Of a DNA stretch of 64,000 nucleotides, positions 16,099 through 24,326 are shown piece after piece. A program made the translations under genes and the position numbers. Position 1 is the first letter of the stretch. The number at the start of each line of letters is the position of its first letter. Location of the stretch: NCBI RefSeq assembly GCF_004765805.1, contig NZ_SBIU01000006.1, forward strand, positions 124,001-188,000. Reading direction: 5' to 3'. The notes beneath the pieces were generated by a model. The model worked only from the letters and a program-made list of their open reading frames with translations, was not told where the DNA came from and did no database searches. The stretch comes from Halorussus halobius (GTDB taxonomy: Archaea; Halobacteriota; Halobacteria; Halobacteriales; Haladaptataceae).

Positions 16099-17523
16099 AT
16101 GAGTAGCGAAGAGCTTCAGGACACCAACACGGAGGAGCGGTTCGCGTTCAAGAAAGAGGAGCACTCGGCGGTGCGGTCGGAGAAGGGGTTGACCGAGGAG
16201 GTCGTGCGCCTCATCAGCGAGGACAAAGACGAGCCCGAGTGGATGCTCGACCGACGCCTCCGGGCCTTAGAGCACTGGCAGGAGATGCCGCTGCCGACCG
16301 ACTGGCCAGGCCAACCCGACCTGACCGAGCTGGACGTCGAGGAGATCGTACCCTACATTCGGCCGGACGTCGACAAACGTTCGGGCGCGGACGACTGGGA
16401 GGACCTGCCCGACGAAATCCAGGACACCTTCGAGAAACTCGGCATCCCGGACGCCGAGCGCGAAGCCCTCTCGGGCGTGGGTGCCCAGTACGAGTCCGAG
16501 GTCGTCTACCAGAACATGCAGGAACGCTGGGAGGAGAAAGGCGTCGTGTTCTGCAACATGGACGAAGCCGTCCAAGAACACGAAGACCTCGTCAAAGAGC
16601 ACTTCATGACGTCGTGTGTCCCCCCGAGCGACAACAAGTTCGCGGCCTTGCACGGCGCCGTCTGGTCGGGCGGCAGTTTCGTGTACGTCCCCGAGGACGT
16701 GACGGTCAACATGCCCGTCCAGGCGTACTTCCGGATGAACAGCGAGGGGATGGGCCAGTTCGAACACACCCTCATCATCGCGGAACCCGGCAGCGAGGTC
16801 CACTACATCGAAGGCTGTTCGGCTCCGAAGTACGGCACGCACAACCTCCACAGTGGCGGCGTCGAGGTGTTCGTGGGCGAGGACGCCCACGTCCAGTACA
16901 GTACGGTCCAAAACTGGTCGAAGAACACGTTCAACCTCAACACCAAGCGCGCGCTCGTCGAATCGGGCGGGCGGATGGAGTGGGTGTCCGGCAGTATGGG
17001 CTCGAAAGCCACGATGCTGTACCCCTGCACCATCCTGAAGGGTCGCGGGGCGAGCGCGAACAACATCACCATCGCGTTCGCGGGCGAAGGCCAGAACATC
17101 GACACGGGCGCAAAAGTCTACCACAACGCCCCCGACACCAACTCCACCATCGAATCCAAGTCCATCAGTAAGGACGGTGGGCGGACGAACTATCGCGGTC
17201 TCGTCCACATCTCGGAGGGCGCGGAGAACGCCTCGACGAGCGTGGAGTGTGACGCGTTGATGTTCGACAACGAGTCGACCAGCGATACGATGCCGTACAT
17301 GGAGATCGACGAGTCGAAGGTCGACGTCGCCCACGAAGCCACCGTCGGGAAGATCGGCGACGAGGACGTGTTCTACCTCCAATCGCGGGGGTTGGACGAC
17401 GACGACGCCAAGCAGATGATCGTCTCTGGGTTCATCGAACCCATCACCGAGGAACTCCCCATCGAGTACGCCGTCGAACTCAATCGCCTCATCGAACTCG
17501 AAATGGAGGGCAGTCTGGGGTAG
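16099..17523 (+). CDS. sufB: Fe-S cluster assembly scaffold SufB
   Basis: A 474-residue SufB that, with SufC and SufD, builds nascent Fe-S clusters and passes them to apo-proteins. Family motifs are intact: SCVPPSDNKFAALHGAVWSG, VPEDVTVNMPVQAYFRMN, IAEPGSEVHYIEGCSAP, ALVESGGRMEWVSGSMGSKAT and STSVECDALMFDNESTSDTMPY, the last holding the conserved cysteine region. Length is normal. The odd point is context: sufC and sufD, usually adjacent, are absent from both sides. The protein is either a second SufB copy or part of a split suf system. Start ATG at 16099 follows a short AT-richer region. Confidence 0.95.
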   Translation: MSSEELQDTNTEERFAFKKEEHSAVRSEKGLTEEVVRLISEDKDEPEWMLDRRLRALEHWQEMPLPTDWPGQPDLTELDVEEIVPYIRPDVDKRSGADDWEDLPDEIQDTFEKLGIPDAEREALSGVGAQYESEVVYQNMQERWEEKGVVFCNMDEAVQEHEDLVKEHFMTSCVPPSDNKFAALHGAVWSGGSFVYVPEDVTVNMPVQAYFRMNSEGMGQFEHTLIIAEPGSEVHYIEGCSAPKYGTHNLHSGGVEVFVGEDAHVQYSTVQNWSKNTFNLNTKRALVESGGRMEWVSGSMGSKATMLYPCTILKGRGASANNITIAFAGEGQNIDTGAKVYHNAPDTNSTIESKSISKDGGRTNYRGLVHISEGAENASTSVECDALMFDNESTSDTMPYMEIDESKVDVAHEATVGKIGDEDVFYLQSRGLDDDDAKQMIVSGFIEPITEELPIEYAVELNRLIELEMEGSLG

Positions 17524-17570
17524 ACCGCCGCACGGCGCGATTCCCGCTCCGTCGCCCGAATGCGATAGCT

Positions 17571-17578
17571 GTTTAAGC
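17571..17578 (+). promoter_or_regulatory. TATA element of the DUF7344-like gene
   Basis: GTTTAAGC is centred about 25 nt before the ATG at 17599. Confidence 0.65.
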
Positions 17579-17598
17579 GAGAAGGAAAATCGTCGGAT

Positions 17599-17964
17599 AT
17601 GACCGGCGATTCCGCCGCGAGCGAGGACGACCGCGGCGGGCCGCCCGGAATCGACGAGGTGCTCACGCTTCTCAGCGACCGATATCGCCGCCACGCGCTC
17701 GCCTGCCTCGACGGCCTGCCCGACCCCGTGGCGCTCGAGGACCTGACCGACCAGGTCGCCGGCCGGGAGTTCCAGCAGCCCCCCGACAGAGTGTCGATGA
17801 TAACCCGGACCCACATCGCGACCGCGCTCCACCACACTCACCTCCCGAAGTTGGAGGAGGCGGGCATCATCACCTACGACGACGACGCGGGGCAGGTAAC
17901 CGAAATCACCATCCGGGAGCCGCTCACTGGCTTTCTCGACAAGGTGCGACGCCACGAGGGCTGA
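17599..17964 (+). CDS. Winged-helix DUF7344-type protein (putative transcriptional regulator)
   Basis: A 121-residue protein with the layout of haloarchaeal DUF7344/winged-helix regulators: IDEVLTLLSDRYRRHALACL at the start, then a helix pair, and the wing region ALHHTHLPKLEEAGIITYDD. The HLPKLEEAGII segment is the usual recognition-wing junction in this group. It likely binds DNA and may control nearby membrane or signalling genes. It is transcribed alone from a TATA element just upstream. Target genes are not apparent. Confidence 0.78.
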   Translation: MTGDSAASEDDRGGPPGIDEVLTLLSDRYRRHALACLDGLPDPVALEDLTDQVAGREFQQPPDRVSMITRTHIATALHHTHLPKLEEAGIITYDDDAGQVTEITIREPLTGFLDKVRRHEG

Positions 17965-18012
17965 AGGTCGGCCACCACAACCCCAAAGTCGCTCTCTCCC
18001 GTCGGGGTGGGT

Positions 18013-18207
18013 ATGGACGAACGAACCGACGCCGGCGGCTCGTCGTTCGGTCGCATCGCACTCCTCGCGCTCGCGTTCGCCGCGGGCTACGTCCTCGGCT
18101 CGCGACGCGGCGGGCCGTCGACCGAGTGGCAGGACGCCGACAGCGAGCCGACCGAGATAACCATCGAGGACGGACAGGGCGAACCGCCCGAGGAGAGCGA
18201 GGAGTAA
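18013..18207 (+). CDS. Small single-helix membrane protein, function unknown
   Basis: A 64-residue protein with one hydrophobic helix (IALLALAFAAGYVLGSRRGG) and a strongly acidic C-terminal tail (TEITIEDGQGEPPEESEE). The positively charged SRRGG after the helix suggests the tail stays in the cytoplasm. An in-frame GTG lies 6 nt upstream; the ATG is preferred. It begins 48 nt after the DUF7344-like gene and may share its transcript. Confidence 0.55.
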   Translation: MDERTDAGGSSFGRIALLALAFAAGYVLGSRRGGPSTEWQDADSEPTEITIEDGQGEPPEESEE

Positions 18208-18358
18208 GGAATTGGGTGTTCCGCGTCGTCGGTGCGTCAGTGAGAGGTGAGCCGTTCTGGCTCCGAGCTGGTCCGTTAGACGTAGGATTCGAGTTGCTAC
18301 TACTGCTTGAGCCGAGGAGTCACCGCACAGCACCGCAGCTTGCAGCATCGCGACCGCC

Positions 18359-18434
18359 CGGCACCGCATCCGCCCGGCACCGCGACCGCATCCGCCCGGC
18401 ACCGCGACCGCATCCGCCCGGCACCGCGACCGCA
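18359..18434 (-). repeat. 22-nt tandem repeat array
   Basis: Two exact copies of a 22-nt unit (18375-18396 and 18397-18418; it begins CGGCACCGCGACCGC and ends ATCCGCC) are flanked by a 16-nt partial unit at 18359-18374 and another at 18419-18434. It abuts the structured element on its 3' side in minus-strand orientation. The unit has no spacers, so it is not a CRISPR array. Confidence 0.8.
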
Positions 18435-18526
18435 CAGCAGGAGCCTCACGCCTCCCCAGCCTCGGCGACCGCATAAACGCGGTCGCCTCCCTCGCACGTT
18501 TTGGCGCGGCCACGAGGGCCGCGCCA
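18432..18526 (-). repeat. Structured intergenic element, copy 2 (inverted relative to copy 1)
   Basis: Read on the minus strand, hairpin 1 pairs GGCGCGGCC with GGCCGCGCC (18503-18511 and 18517-18525). Hairpin 2 pairs GGCGACCGC with GCGGTCGCC (18464-18472 and 18479-18487) around GTTTAT. Then comes GAGGCTGGGGAGGCGTGAGG and CTGCTGTGCGGT. Order, loop sizes and the trailing block match copy 1 at 10898-10986, while both stems differ through paired changes. Confidence 0.65.
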
Positions 18527-18575
18527 GCGCGCGCCGGCGTAGACTGTGAGCCGTAGCGCGCGTCTCGACCGTCGC

Positions 18576-20375
18576 TCAGTCGTCGACGCCGGCTTCCGGC
18601 GACCAGTCGTCGAGCGTGCGCTGGACCGCCTCCTCGCCGACGGCCCGGGCCAGCGTCTCGAAGCCCGCCCGCTGGGCGCGGTCCTCGGACCCGGCCAGCA
18701 GCCGCGAGACGATGAACTCCGGCGTGGACTTGCCGACGGTCCCGAATCTGGGCTGGTAGTCCACCACGAGGTCGAGGTCCGCGTCCAGCCCCTCCGCGAA
18801 GATGCCGTCCTTCCGGGCCTTCTCGGGCAGTGGCTTGAGGTCGTCGGCGAGGTGGGTGACGAACACCCCGAGCGCGCCCCGGTCGACGGTCAGCCGCACC
18901 AGCCCGTGGAGCAGGTCGGCCGCGCTCCCGGGTTCGGTGATGGCCTCGAACTCGTCGACCAGCATCAGCGTGTTCGACCCCTCGGTCAGCGGCGGGACGA
19001 TGCTTCGGAGCGTGGACTCCAGCACGCCCGCGTTGAAACTGGCGTGCCGCCGGTGGAACACGACGTCGTCGGAGACCGACACCTCTGCGGCCTCGGCGGG
19101 CACCGGCAGGCCCATCTGGGCGAGCAACGCGACCTGACACAGCGTCTCCAGCAGGGTCGTCTTCCCGCCGGAGTTCGCGCCGGTCAGGACCGCGACCCGG
19201 TCGCCGCTCGGCGGCGTCGGTCCCGCGTGGGCGGCCGAGTCGGCGGGCGCGCTCGGGTCGCCGCCGGACACGTCGTGGTCGCCCACCGCGTAGCTGACCG
19301 GCTGGACGTCCGCGCCGCCGGCTTCGAGCGAGACGTTCCGCGCGTTCCGGACCGCGAACCCCGACTCCACGAACGTCGGGCGCGCGAGGTCGAAGTCGAC
19401 CGCGAACCGGGCCAGCGAGAGGTGGAACGCCAGGTCCGAGGTCGCGTCGGCGGCGGCGTCGACGGCCTCGCGCGACTCGGCGATGCGGCCCCGGAGTCGC
19501 CGGGCCACCGAGCGCTCGCGCTCCCCGACCGCCTCCCGGAGGTCGCCGGTCAGGTCCCGGAGCGTGGCGTCGACGAAATCGGTCGCGTCGACCGCCTCGT
19601 CGGGCGTGGCGTCCCGGACCCGCCGGTAGCCCGCTCCCGTCTCGCTCGACACGTAGTCGACGACGACCTCGGAGAACTCCGCGCCGCCGCGGGCCTCCTC
19701 GCGTATCTCGGCCATCGCGTCGAGCGAGTCCGCAGAGAGCGCCTCCGTCGCGTCGAGCGCGTCACGGAGGTCGTCGAGTTCGTCGTCGACGCCGCGGGCC
19801 ACGTCGCCGCCGTCGAGGTCCCGGAGCGCGCCGGCGGCGGTTTCGAGGTCGTCGCGGTCGATGTCGGCGACGCGCGAGAACGCGCCCGACGACAGCCCCG
19901 CGTCCCGAAGCGCCAGCGCGGTCCGGACCGCGGCCTCCTCCGGCCCGACGGCGTCGTCCTCGGCGTACTCGGCGAACGCCGCGAGCACGGATTCGCGCGC
20001 CTCGTCGTCCAACTCGCGCCACGACTCGACCGCCGCCATCACGTCGACCAGCCGGTCCTCGGCGGCCTCGCGCTGTAGCAGCGGCGTCAGCACCCGGATG
20101 CGGTCGGCGGCGTCCTCGGTCACGGCGTAGTCGCTGGCCACGTCGAGCAGTTCCTTGTAGACGGCGCGGGTGTCCCGGGTCGACAGCACCGCCATCCCCT
20201 CGCCGCCGTTGGCTCGCCGGAGGATTCGAGTGGCTCGGCCGCGGGAGAGCCCCGCCGAGACGAGCGTCCGGACCTCGCCCGACTCGATGGCCTCGACGGC
20301 GCGCTCGGTGCCGAGGTCGGCTTCGAGGCGCTCTCGGGTCTTCGGCCCGACGCCCCAGTACTCCTCCAGTCGCAT
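18576..20375 (-). CDS. MutS-family ATPase with N-terminal helix-hairpin-helix
   Basis: A 599-residue protein related to MutS/MutS2. It begins with an HhH-like segment (MRLEEYWGVGPKTRERLEAD), continues through a long helical core/lever region, and ends with the ABC-type MutS ATPase: Walker A TGANSGGKTTLLET, a signature-like ASFNAGVLESTLRSI, and Walker B TLMLVDEFEAIT followed by GVFVTHLADDL. The mismatch-recognition domain (Phe-x-Glu) of MutS1 is not visible, nor is a C-terminal Smr nuclease. It is therefore closer to the haloarchaeal MutS2-like group, whose role in recombination control or repair is not established. ATG at 20375 is preferred over an upstream start. Confidence 0.85.
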   Translation of the reverse strand: MRLEEYWGVGPKTRERLEADLGTERAVEAIESGEVRTLVSAGLSRGRATRILRRANGGEGMAVLSTRDTRAVYKELLDVASDYAVTEDAADRIRVLTPLLQREAAEDRLVDVMAAVESWRELDDEARESVLAAFAEYAEDDAVGPEEAAVRTALALRDAGLSSGAFSRVADIDRDDLETAAGALRDLDGGDVARGVDDELDDLRDALDATEALSADSLDAMAEIREEARGGAEFSEVVVDYVSSETGAGYRRVRDATPDEAVDATDFVDATLRDLTGDLREAVGERERSVARRLRGRIAESREAVDAAADATSDLAFHLSLARFAVDFDLARPTFVESGFAVRNARNVSLEAGGADVQPVSYAVGDHDVSGGDPSAPADSAAHAGPTPPSGDRVAVLTGANSGGKTTLLETLCQVALLAQMGLPVPAEAAEVSVSDDVVFHRRHASFNAGVLESTLRSIVPPLTEGSNTLMLVDEFEAITEPGSAADLLHGLVRLTVDRGALGVFVTHLADDLKPLPEKARKDGIFAEGLDADLDLVVDYQPRFGTVGKSTPEFIVSRLLAGSEDRAQRAGFETLARAVGEEAVQRTLDDWSPEAGVDD

Positions 20376-20486
20376 ACCCGAGGGGTGACGCTCGCGCCTC
20401 TTAATGGTTGCAGAACCCACCGGGGCCCGCCAGGGTCCGGGCCGAACGACTCGCCCGCTCGACCTGTCCGAACGGACTCACGCCGC

Positions 20487-20493
20487 CTTTATC
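20487..20493 (+). promoter_or_regulatory. Canonical TATA element without a convincing gene
   Basis: CTTTATC is centred 27 nt before an ATG at 20518 (MGRWSELAGRLDDRE). The frame stays open to 21060 but after about 35 codons runs fully antisense to the HalOD1 gene, so the gene it once served may be lost or truncated. Confidence 0.45.
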
Positions 20494-20622
20494 CGGGGCG
20501 GTCGGACTGACCGACGCATGGGTCGCTGGAGCGAACTCGCCGGGCGGCTGGACGACCGCGAGGCCGAGGCCGAGTGCGGCAGTGACGTCGGGCGCGAGCG
20601 ACCCCCCTCGCTGGAGGGGTCC

Positions 20623-21012
20623 TCACTCCTCGGGGTCGACGGGCGGCTCGCCCGCGAGTTTCATGAGCGAGACGTTCCCCGACTGGTCGAGTTCGACGCG
20701 GTAGCCGTAGTAGGAGAACGCCAGTTCGGCCTGCGCGTCAGACGGCGGCGGTGCCGTGAAGAGTTTCTCGACGAGGTGGTCGACCTGTTCGTACAGCGGC
20801 GGCAGTTCGGTCACCTCGCAGCGTTCGAGGTTGGCGATCAGTCTGAGCAGGCTCCGGTTCGCTTCCTCGGCGTCGGGCGCGAGCTTTCGGTGATATATCT
20901 GCTTGCGTCCCTCGGAGTCGTCGTCGCGCTCGCTGTCGTCGGCCCGTTCGCGGGTCTCGGCGCCCGAGACGGCAGGCTCCCCATCCGTACTGCTTTCGTT
21001 CCCCTTTGCCAT
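20623..21012 (-). CDS. HalOD1 output-domain protein
   Basis: A 129-residue protein with a disordered acidic N-terminus (about 40 residues) and a C-terminal HalOD1 domain: LLRLIANLERCEVTELPPLYEQVD, then LAFSYYGYRVELDQSGNVSL. HalOD1 is found almost only in haloarchaea, often at the end of response regulators, and is thought to act as a signalling output or protein-interaction module. Here it stands alone, without a receiver domain, so it probably receives its signal from a separate partner. It is divergent from the small gene at 21158. Confidence 0.82.
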   Translation of the reverse strand: MAKGNESSTDGEPAVSGAETRERADDSERDDDSEGRKQIYHRKLAPDAEEANRSLLRLIANLERCEVTELPPLYEQVDHLVEKLFTAPPPSDAQAELAFSYYGYRVELDQSGNVSLMKLAGEPPVDPEE

Positions 21013-21157
21013 ACCTTATACAGGACGCGAATCGGTGAAAGTGTCTCCCTGAGATTCTAGCGCGGGCGGGGAAAATCAACGGGTGGGAGTCCCTCAAGCT
21101 ACGCGGGGCCGTCGACCGCCGACAACCATTTGTCGCCGCTCGTTGGCGGTACTGTCG

Positions 21158-21328
21158 ATGTACAAGGCCCAGATTTCCGACGGCGAGCAGATACCCTGCG
21201 ACGACTACGACCGGGGCGACGAGGGCGTCGAACTTCGGGGCGAGGACGGCGACTTCCTCGCGTTCGTGCCCTACGCTCACCTGCTGTGGCTCGGCGAGAC
21301 CACCGAGGACGGCCAGACCAAGTGGTGA
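21158..21328 (+). CDS. Small conserved haloarchaeal protein, function unknown
   Basis: A 56-residue soluble acidic protein (MYKAQISDGEQIPCDDYDRG at the start), consisting mainly of short strands and ending DGQTKW. It looks like a compact beta-barrel-like fold without a metal motif. The ATG at 21158 starts the conserved-looking part; an in-frame extension upstream is basic and unlikely. No family is recognised with certainty. Confidence 0.6.
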   Translation: MYKAQISDGEQIPCDDYDRGDEGVELRGEDGDFLAFVPYAHLLWLGETTEDGQTKW

Positions 21329-21676
21329 CTCCCGAGGACCCCGGCGGGTATCGCCCACCGTCAGCGCCCCGGCGCTGTCGGGCGTCGCTCCGGGTACGGA
21401 GTCAACCCTCGTAGGCCGACGAGATCGGCGACCGGCAGGCGTTGGCCCGAATAGTACCTATTATTACGGATGGACCGCTACGGTGGCATAGAGTGCGCTC
21501 GACGAGTTGGATTAATCTGTTGCCGGTCGTGAATCTTCGCCCCGGAGTCGTGCGCGGCGGGGGGAGGCTCATCGACCGATGGGAGCCGACTCGCGCGAGC
21601 GGCGTCGCCGACCGCTCCCCGAAGCGGTCCCCGCGAGACCGTTCGGCCGCCGTCCGGAGCGGAACGGGAGACGAAC
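21329..21676 (+). promoter_or_regulatory. Long leader/promoter region of the GAF-PAS kinase gene
   Basis: A 348-nt gap. An AT-rich patch (CCTATTATTACGG near 21458-21470) is the only good TATA candidate, which would leave a leader of about 190 nt before the kinase ATG. A second weaker candidate is GGATTAATC near 21509. Short frames inside overlap the kinase start but are Arg/Ser-rich. No regulatory fold is recognised. Confidence 0.4.
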
Positions 21677-23188
21677 ATGAGTGAACAGTTACGCGAGGAG
21701 AAGCGGAAGATAGAGGAGCTCCACGAGGTCGCCTCCCGGATGGAGGCCTGCACGTCCGAGCAGGAGGTGTACCGCCTGGGCGTGGCGGCCGCCGAGGGCA
21801 TCCTGGAGTTCGACATCTGTGGCATCGACGTCGAGGAGGACGGCTACCTCGTGCCGAAAGTGACCTCCTCGGAGATGCCCAACGACGGCTACGACGCGCT
21901 CGAGGCCGACACGGGGCTGGCCGGCCGGACGTTCCAGAACCGCGAGTCGTTCGTCATCTCCGACGTCCGGACGATGGACGAGGCCGAGCCCGTTCAGGAG
22001 CAGTACCGCTCCATCCTGAGCGCTCCGGTGGGCGACCACGGCGTCTTTCAGGCGGGCTCGCGCGAGGCCGGGGCGTTCGACGACGACGACCTCGAACTCG
22101 CGGAGTTGCTGCTGTCGCACGTCACCGAGGTCGTCTCCCGCATCGAGTCCCAGTCGGCGCTCCGCGAGAGCGAGGAGAAGTATCGCACCCTCGTCGAGGG
22201 GAGCCACGACGCCATCTTCATCCACCTCGACGGGGAGTTCGAGTTCGTCAACGACCGATGCACCGAGCTCTCCGGATACAGCCGGGACGAACTCCTCGAG
22301 ATGGCGGTCTGGGATATCGTCCACGAGGGCGACTGCGACCGGGCCCAGCAACACATCACCGAGCGGGAGCCGGGCGACGACGACGCCACGCACTACCAGG
22401 TGCGGATACGGGACAAGAACGGCGACGTGCGCTACGTCGAGGTCAGCGCGCAGGCTATCACCTACGACGGCGAGCGCGCCTACCTCGGGTCGGCCCGGGA
22501 CGTCACCGAGCGCAGACAGCGCAAGCGGAAGGTCGAGCGCCAGAACGAGCGGCTCAAGGAGTTCGCCAGCGTGGTCTCTCACGACCTGCGCAACCCGCTG
22601 AACGTCGCGCAGGGCCACCTCGAACTCGCGCGCGAGACCGGCGCGGACCGCCACTTCGAGAAGACCGAGGCGGCGCTCGACAGGATGGAGTCGCTCATCG
22701 GGGACCTGCTGAAGCTCGCCCGACAGGGCCAGGACGTCGACGACGCCGAGCGGTCGGACCTCGAATCGGTCGTCCGGCGGGCGTGGTCGACCGTCTCGAC
22801 CGGCGAGGCGACCCTCGACGTGGCCGGCGACCTCGGCGAGATAGCGGCCGACCGCGGCCGCCTGCAGGAGCTGTTCGAGAACCTGTTCCGGAACGCCGTC
22901 GAACACGTCGGCGAGGACGTCACGGTCCGGGTCGGGTCGCTGGCGCGGGGCTTCTACGTCGAGGACGACGGGCCGGGCATCCCCGCCGACGAGCGCGAGA
23001 AGGTGTTCGAACACGGCCACACCACCGCCGACGACGGCTCGGGGCTGGGCCTCTCCATCGTCAAGAGCATCGTCGAGGCCCACGACTGGGAGGTGTCCAT
23101 CTGCGAGAGCGAGGGCTGCGAGGAGCTGCCGGACCGCCCGGCGGACGCGCCCGGCGTGGGGACCCGGTTCGAGATAACGACGGACTGA
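21677..23188 (+). CDS. GAF-PAS sensor histidine kinase
   Basis: A 503-residue soluble sensor kinase. Residues about 15-165 form a GAF domain (LHEVASRMEACTSEQEVYRL, then SILSAPVGDHGVFQAGSREA). Residues about 175-290 form a PAS domain with PAC motif (YRTLVEGSHDAIFIHLDGE, ARDVTERRQ). The HisKA helix contains the phospho-accepting His in VVSHDLRNPLNVAQGH. The ATPase domain has the N-box LFENLFRNAVEH, G1 VEDDGPGIP and G2 GSGLGLSIV. There is no membrane segment, so it should sense a cytosolic signal, perhaps a bound small molecule or redox state. No receiver gene is adjacent, as is common in haloarchaea. Confidence 0.92.
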   Translation: MSEQLREEKRKIEELHEVASRMEACTSEQEVYRLGVAAAEGILEFDICGIDVEEDGYLVPKVTSSEMPNDGYDALEADTGLAGRTFQNRESFVISDVRTMDEAEPVQEQYRSILSAPVGDHGVFQAGSREAGAFDDDDLELAELLLSHVTEVVSRIESQSALRESEEKYRTLVEGSHDAIFIHLDGEFEFVNDRCTELSGYSRDELLEMAVWDIVHEGDCDRAQQHITEREPGDDDATHYQVRIRDKNGDVRYVEVSAQAITYDGERAYLGSARDVTERRQRKRKVERQNERLKEFASVVSHDLRNPLNVAQGHLELARETGADRHFEKTEAALDRMESLIGDLLKLARQGQDVDDAERSDLESVVRRAWSTVSTGEATLDVAGDLGEIAADRGRLQELFENLFRNAVEHVGEDVTVRVGSLARGFYVEDDGPGIPADEREKVFEHGHTTADDGSGLGLSIVKSIVEAHDWEVSICESEGCEELPDRPADAPGVGTRFEITTD

Positions 23189-23205
23189 CGACGCCCGCCG
23201 AGTGC

Positions 23206-24234
23206 CTACCTGAATCCCCGGACCTCGCCGACCGACAGCGGACTCCCCGGCAGTTGCTCGGGTGGGTCCGGGTCGTTGTACGCCGACGGAGCCACGTCGT
23301 TGGGCGAGTCGGGGTAGAACAGCGACGCGAGCAGGTGGAGCTGTCGGCGACCCACGTCGAGTTCGAACTGTCCGCCGCCGTACATCCGGACGCCGCGCTC
23401 CGCGCAGTACTCGACGGTTTCGAGCAGCGACGAGACTGAGCCGAACCGGGAGGGCTTGACGTTGAGCCACGACGGCTCGAACGGCAACTCGCGGACGCTC
23501 CCGACGTCGGTGATGGGGTAGTCCCACGACACGCGGTCGCGGGCGTCGTCGAGCGCCGCCGCGGTCCCGTCGGTCCACGCCGGGTCTTCGAGAATCGCGT
23601 CGGGGAACGCCTCGGCAACCCGGAGATAGCGGTCGGGGTCGACGCTGCCCGCGACCTCGCTGTCCTCGTAGTGGGCCTTGAAGTCGACCACGCGCACGCC
23701 AGCGCCCGCGAGGTCGGCCACGAGGTCGTCGGTCCAGCCGTCGTCGACGTCGAGCTTGAACTCGAGGTCCGGGTCCCGGTTCGTCCACCGCCGGACCGGG
23801 CCGGCGGTCGGCGGGTCGCCGAGCGGCGGGCTGGTGACGAATCGGACGGGGTCGTACTCGCGGCCGAGTTCCGCCCCGAGGTGGGTGTCGTTCTGGCGGA
23901 GCGCGAGGTCGAGCGCGGCGCTCTCGAACGCCCACCGCCGGTAGTGGTGGAAGTGGTCGTCGTCGACCGCGCCGTCGAGAAAGAGGTCGCGGTCGGCCAT
24001 CGCGACCGAGAACGAGTCGAGGGTGTACTCGCCCGCGAGGTCGAACGCGTCGGGAATCGGGTGGCGGTCGGCGTCGTAGGTCACGTCCTCGCCGCGCCCG
24101 ACCGCGCCCTCGGGGCCGGACAGCGAGACCACGGTGGTCGCGCGGGTGAACTTGGTCGTCTCGCGCTCGCGGCGCTCGTAGTCGACCGACGCCACCGAGA
24201 GCGGCAGGTCGGCGAGTCGCTCGTAGAGGCTCAC
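23206..24234 (-). CDS. Enolase-superfamily (mandelate racemase/MenC-like) protein
   Basis: A 342-residue protein of the enolase superfamily, starting at GTG. The barrel strands carry the expected ligands in diluted form: LEFKLDVDDGW, VRVVDFKAHYED, AILEDPAWT and SWLNVKPSRFGSV. These correspond to the Lys and Asp/Glu positions used for Mg-assisted proton abstraction alpha to a carboxylate. Dipeptide epimerase, o-succinylbenzoate synthase or sugar-acid dehydratase activities are all possible; the sequence diverges from each, and one metal ligand position is not clearly assignable. It is convergent with the kinase gene, 17 nt apart. Confidence 0.72.
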   Translation of the reverse strand: MSLYERLADLPLSVASVDYERRERETTKFTRATTVVSLSGPEGAVGRGEDVTYDADRHPIPDAFDLAGEYTLDSFSVAMADRDLFLDGAVDDDHFHHYRRWAFESAALDLALRQNDTHLGAELGREYDPVRFVTSPPLGDPPTAGPVRRWTNRDPDLEFKLDVDDGWTDDLVADLAGAGVRVVDFKAHYEDSEVAGSVDPDRYLRVAEAFPDAILEDPAWTDGTAAALDDARDRVSWDYPITDVGSVRELPFEPSWLNVKPSRFGSVSSLLETVEYCAERGVRMYGGGQFELDVGRRQLHLLASLFYPDSPNDVAPSAYNDPDPPEQLPGSPLSVGEVRGFR

Positions 24235-24326
24235 GCCGCGTCGTAGGACTCGCGGGGAGAAAGTCGTTGGCCCGCTGGAGCCCCCGCGACACTCGGCACG
24301 GCGGCGCTCCCGACCTCGCCGGCGGC

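Larger units (their letters stand above)
18208..18575. other. Intergenic region with tandem repeats and structured element copy 2
   Basis: About 370 nt without a gene, between a plus-strand gene and the 3' end of the MutS-type gene. It is occupied by a GC-rich tandem array (18359-18434) joined directly to the second copy of the structured element (18432-18526, minus strand). The first 150 nt hold no feature that I recognise. Confidence 0.55.

Noticed and set aside
18359..18434. Possible CRISPR array
   Set aside because: The 22-nt units follow each other directly without spacers, and no cas gene is present.
16267..19140. Long open frame of over 950 codons on the minus strand
   Set aside because: It lies antisense to sufB and its neighbours, and its translation is rich in Arg, Val, Asp and His without motifs. 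It is a shadow caused by high GC content, as SufB on the other strand is clear.
21442..21684. Small gene in front of the GAF-PAS kinase
   Set aside because: Its product is Arg/Ser-rich, overlaps the kinase start, and lacks a promoter at the right distance; more likely leader sequence.
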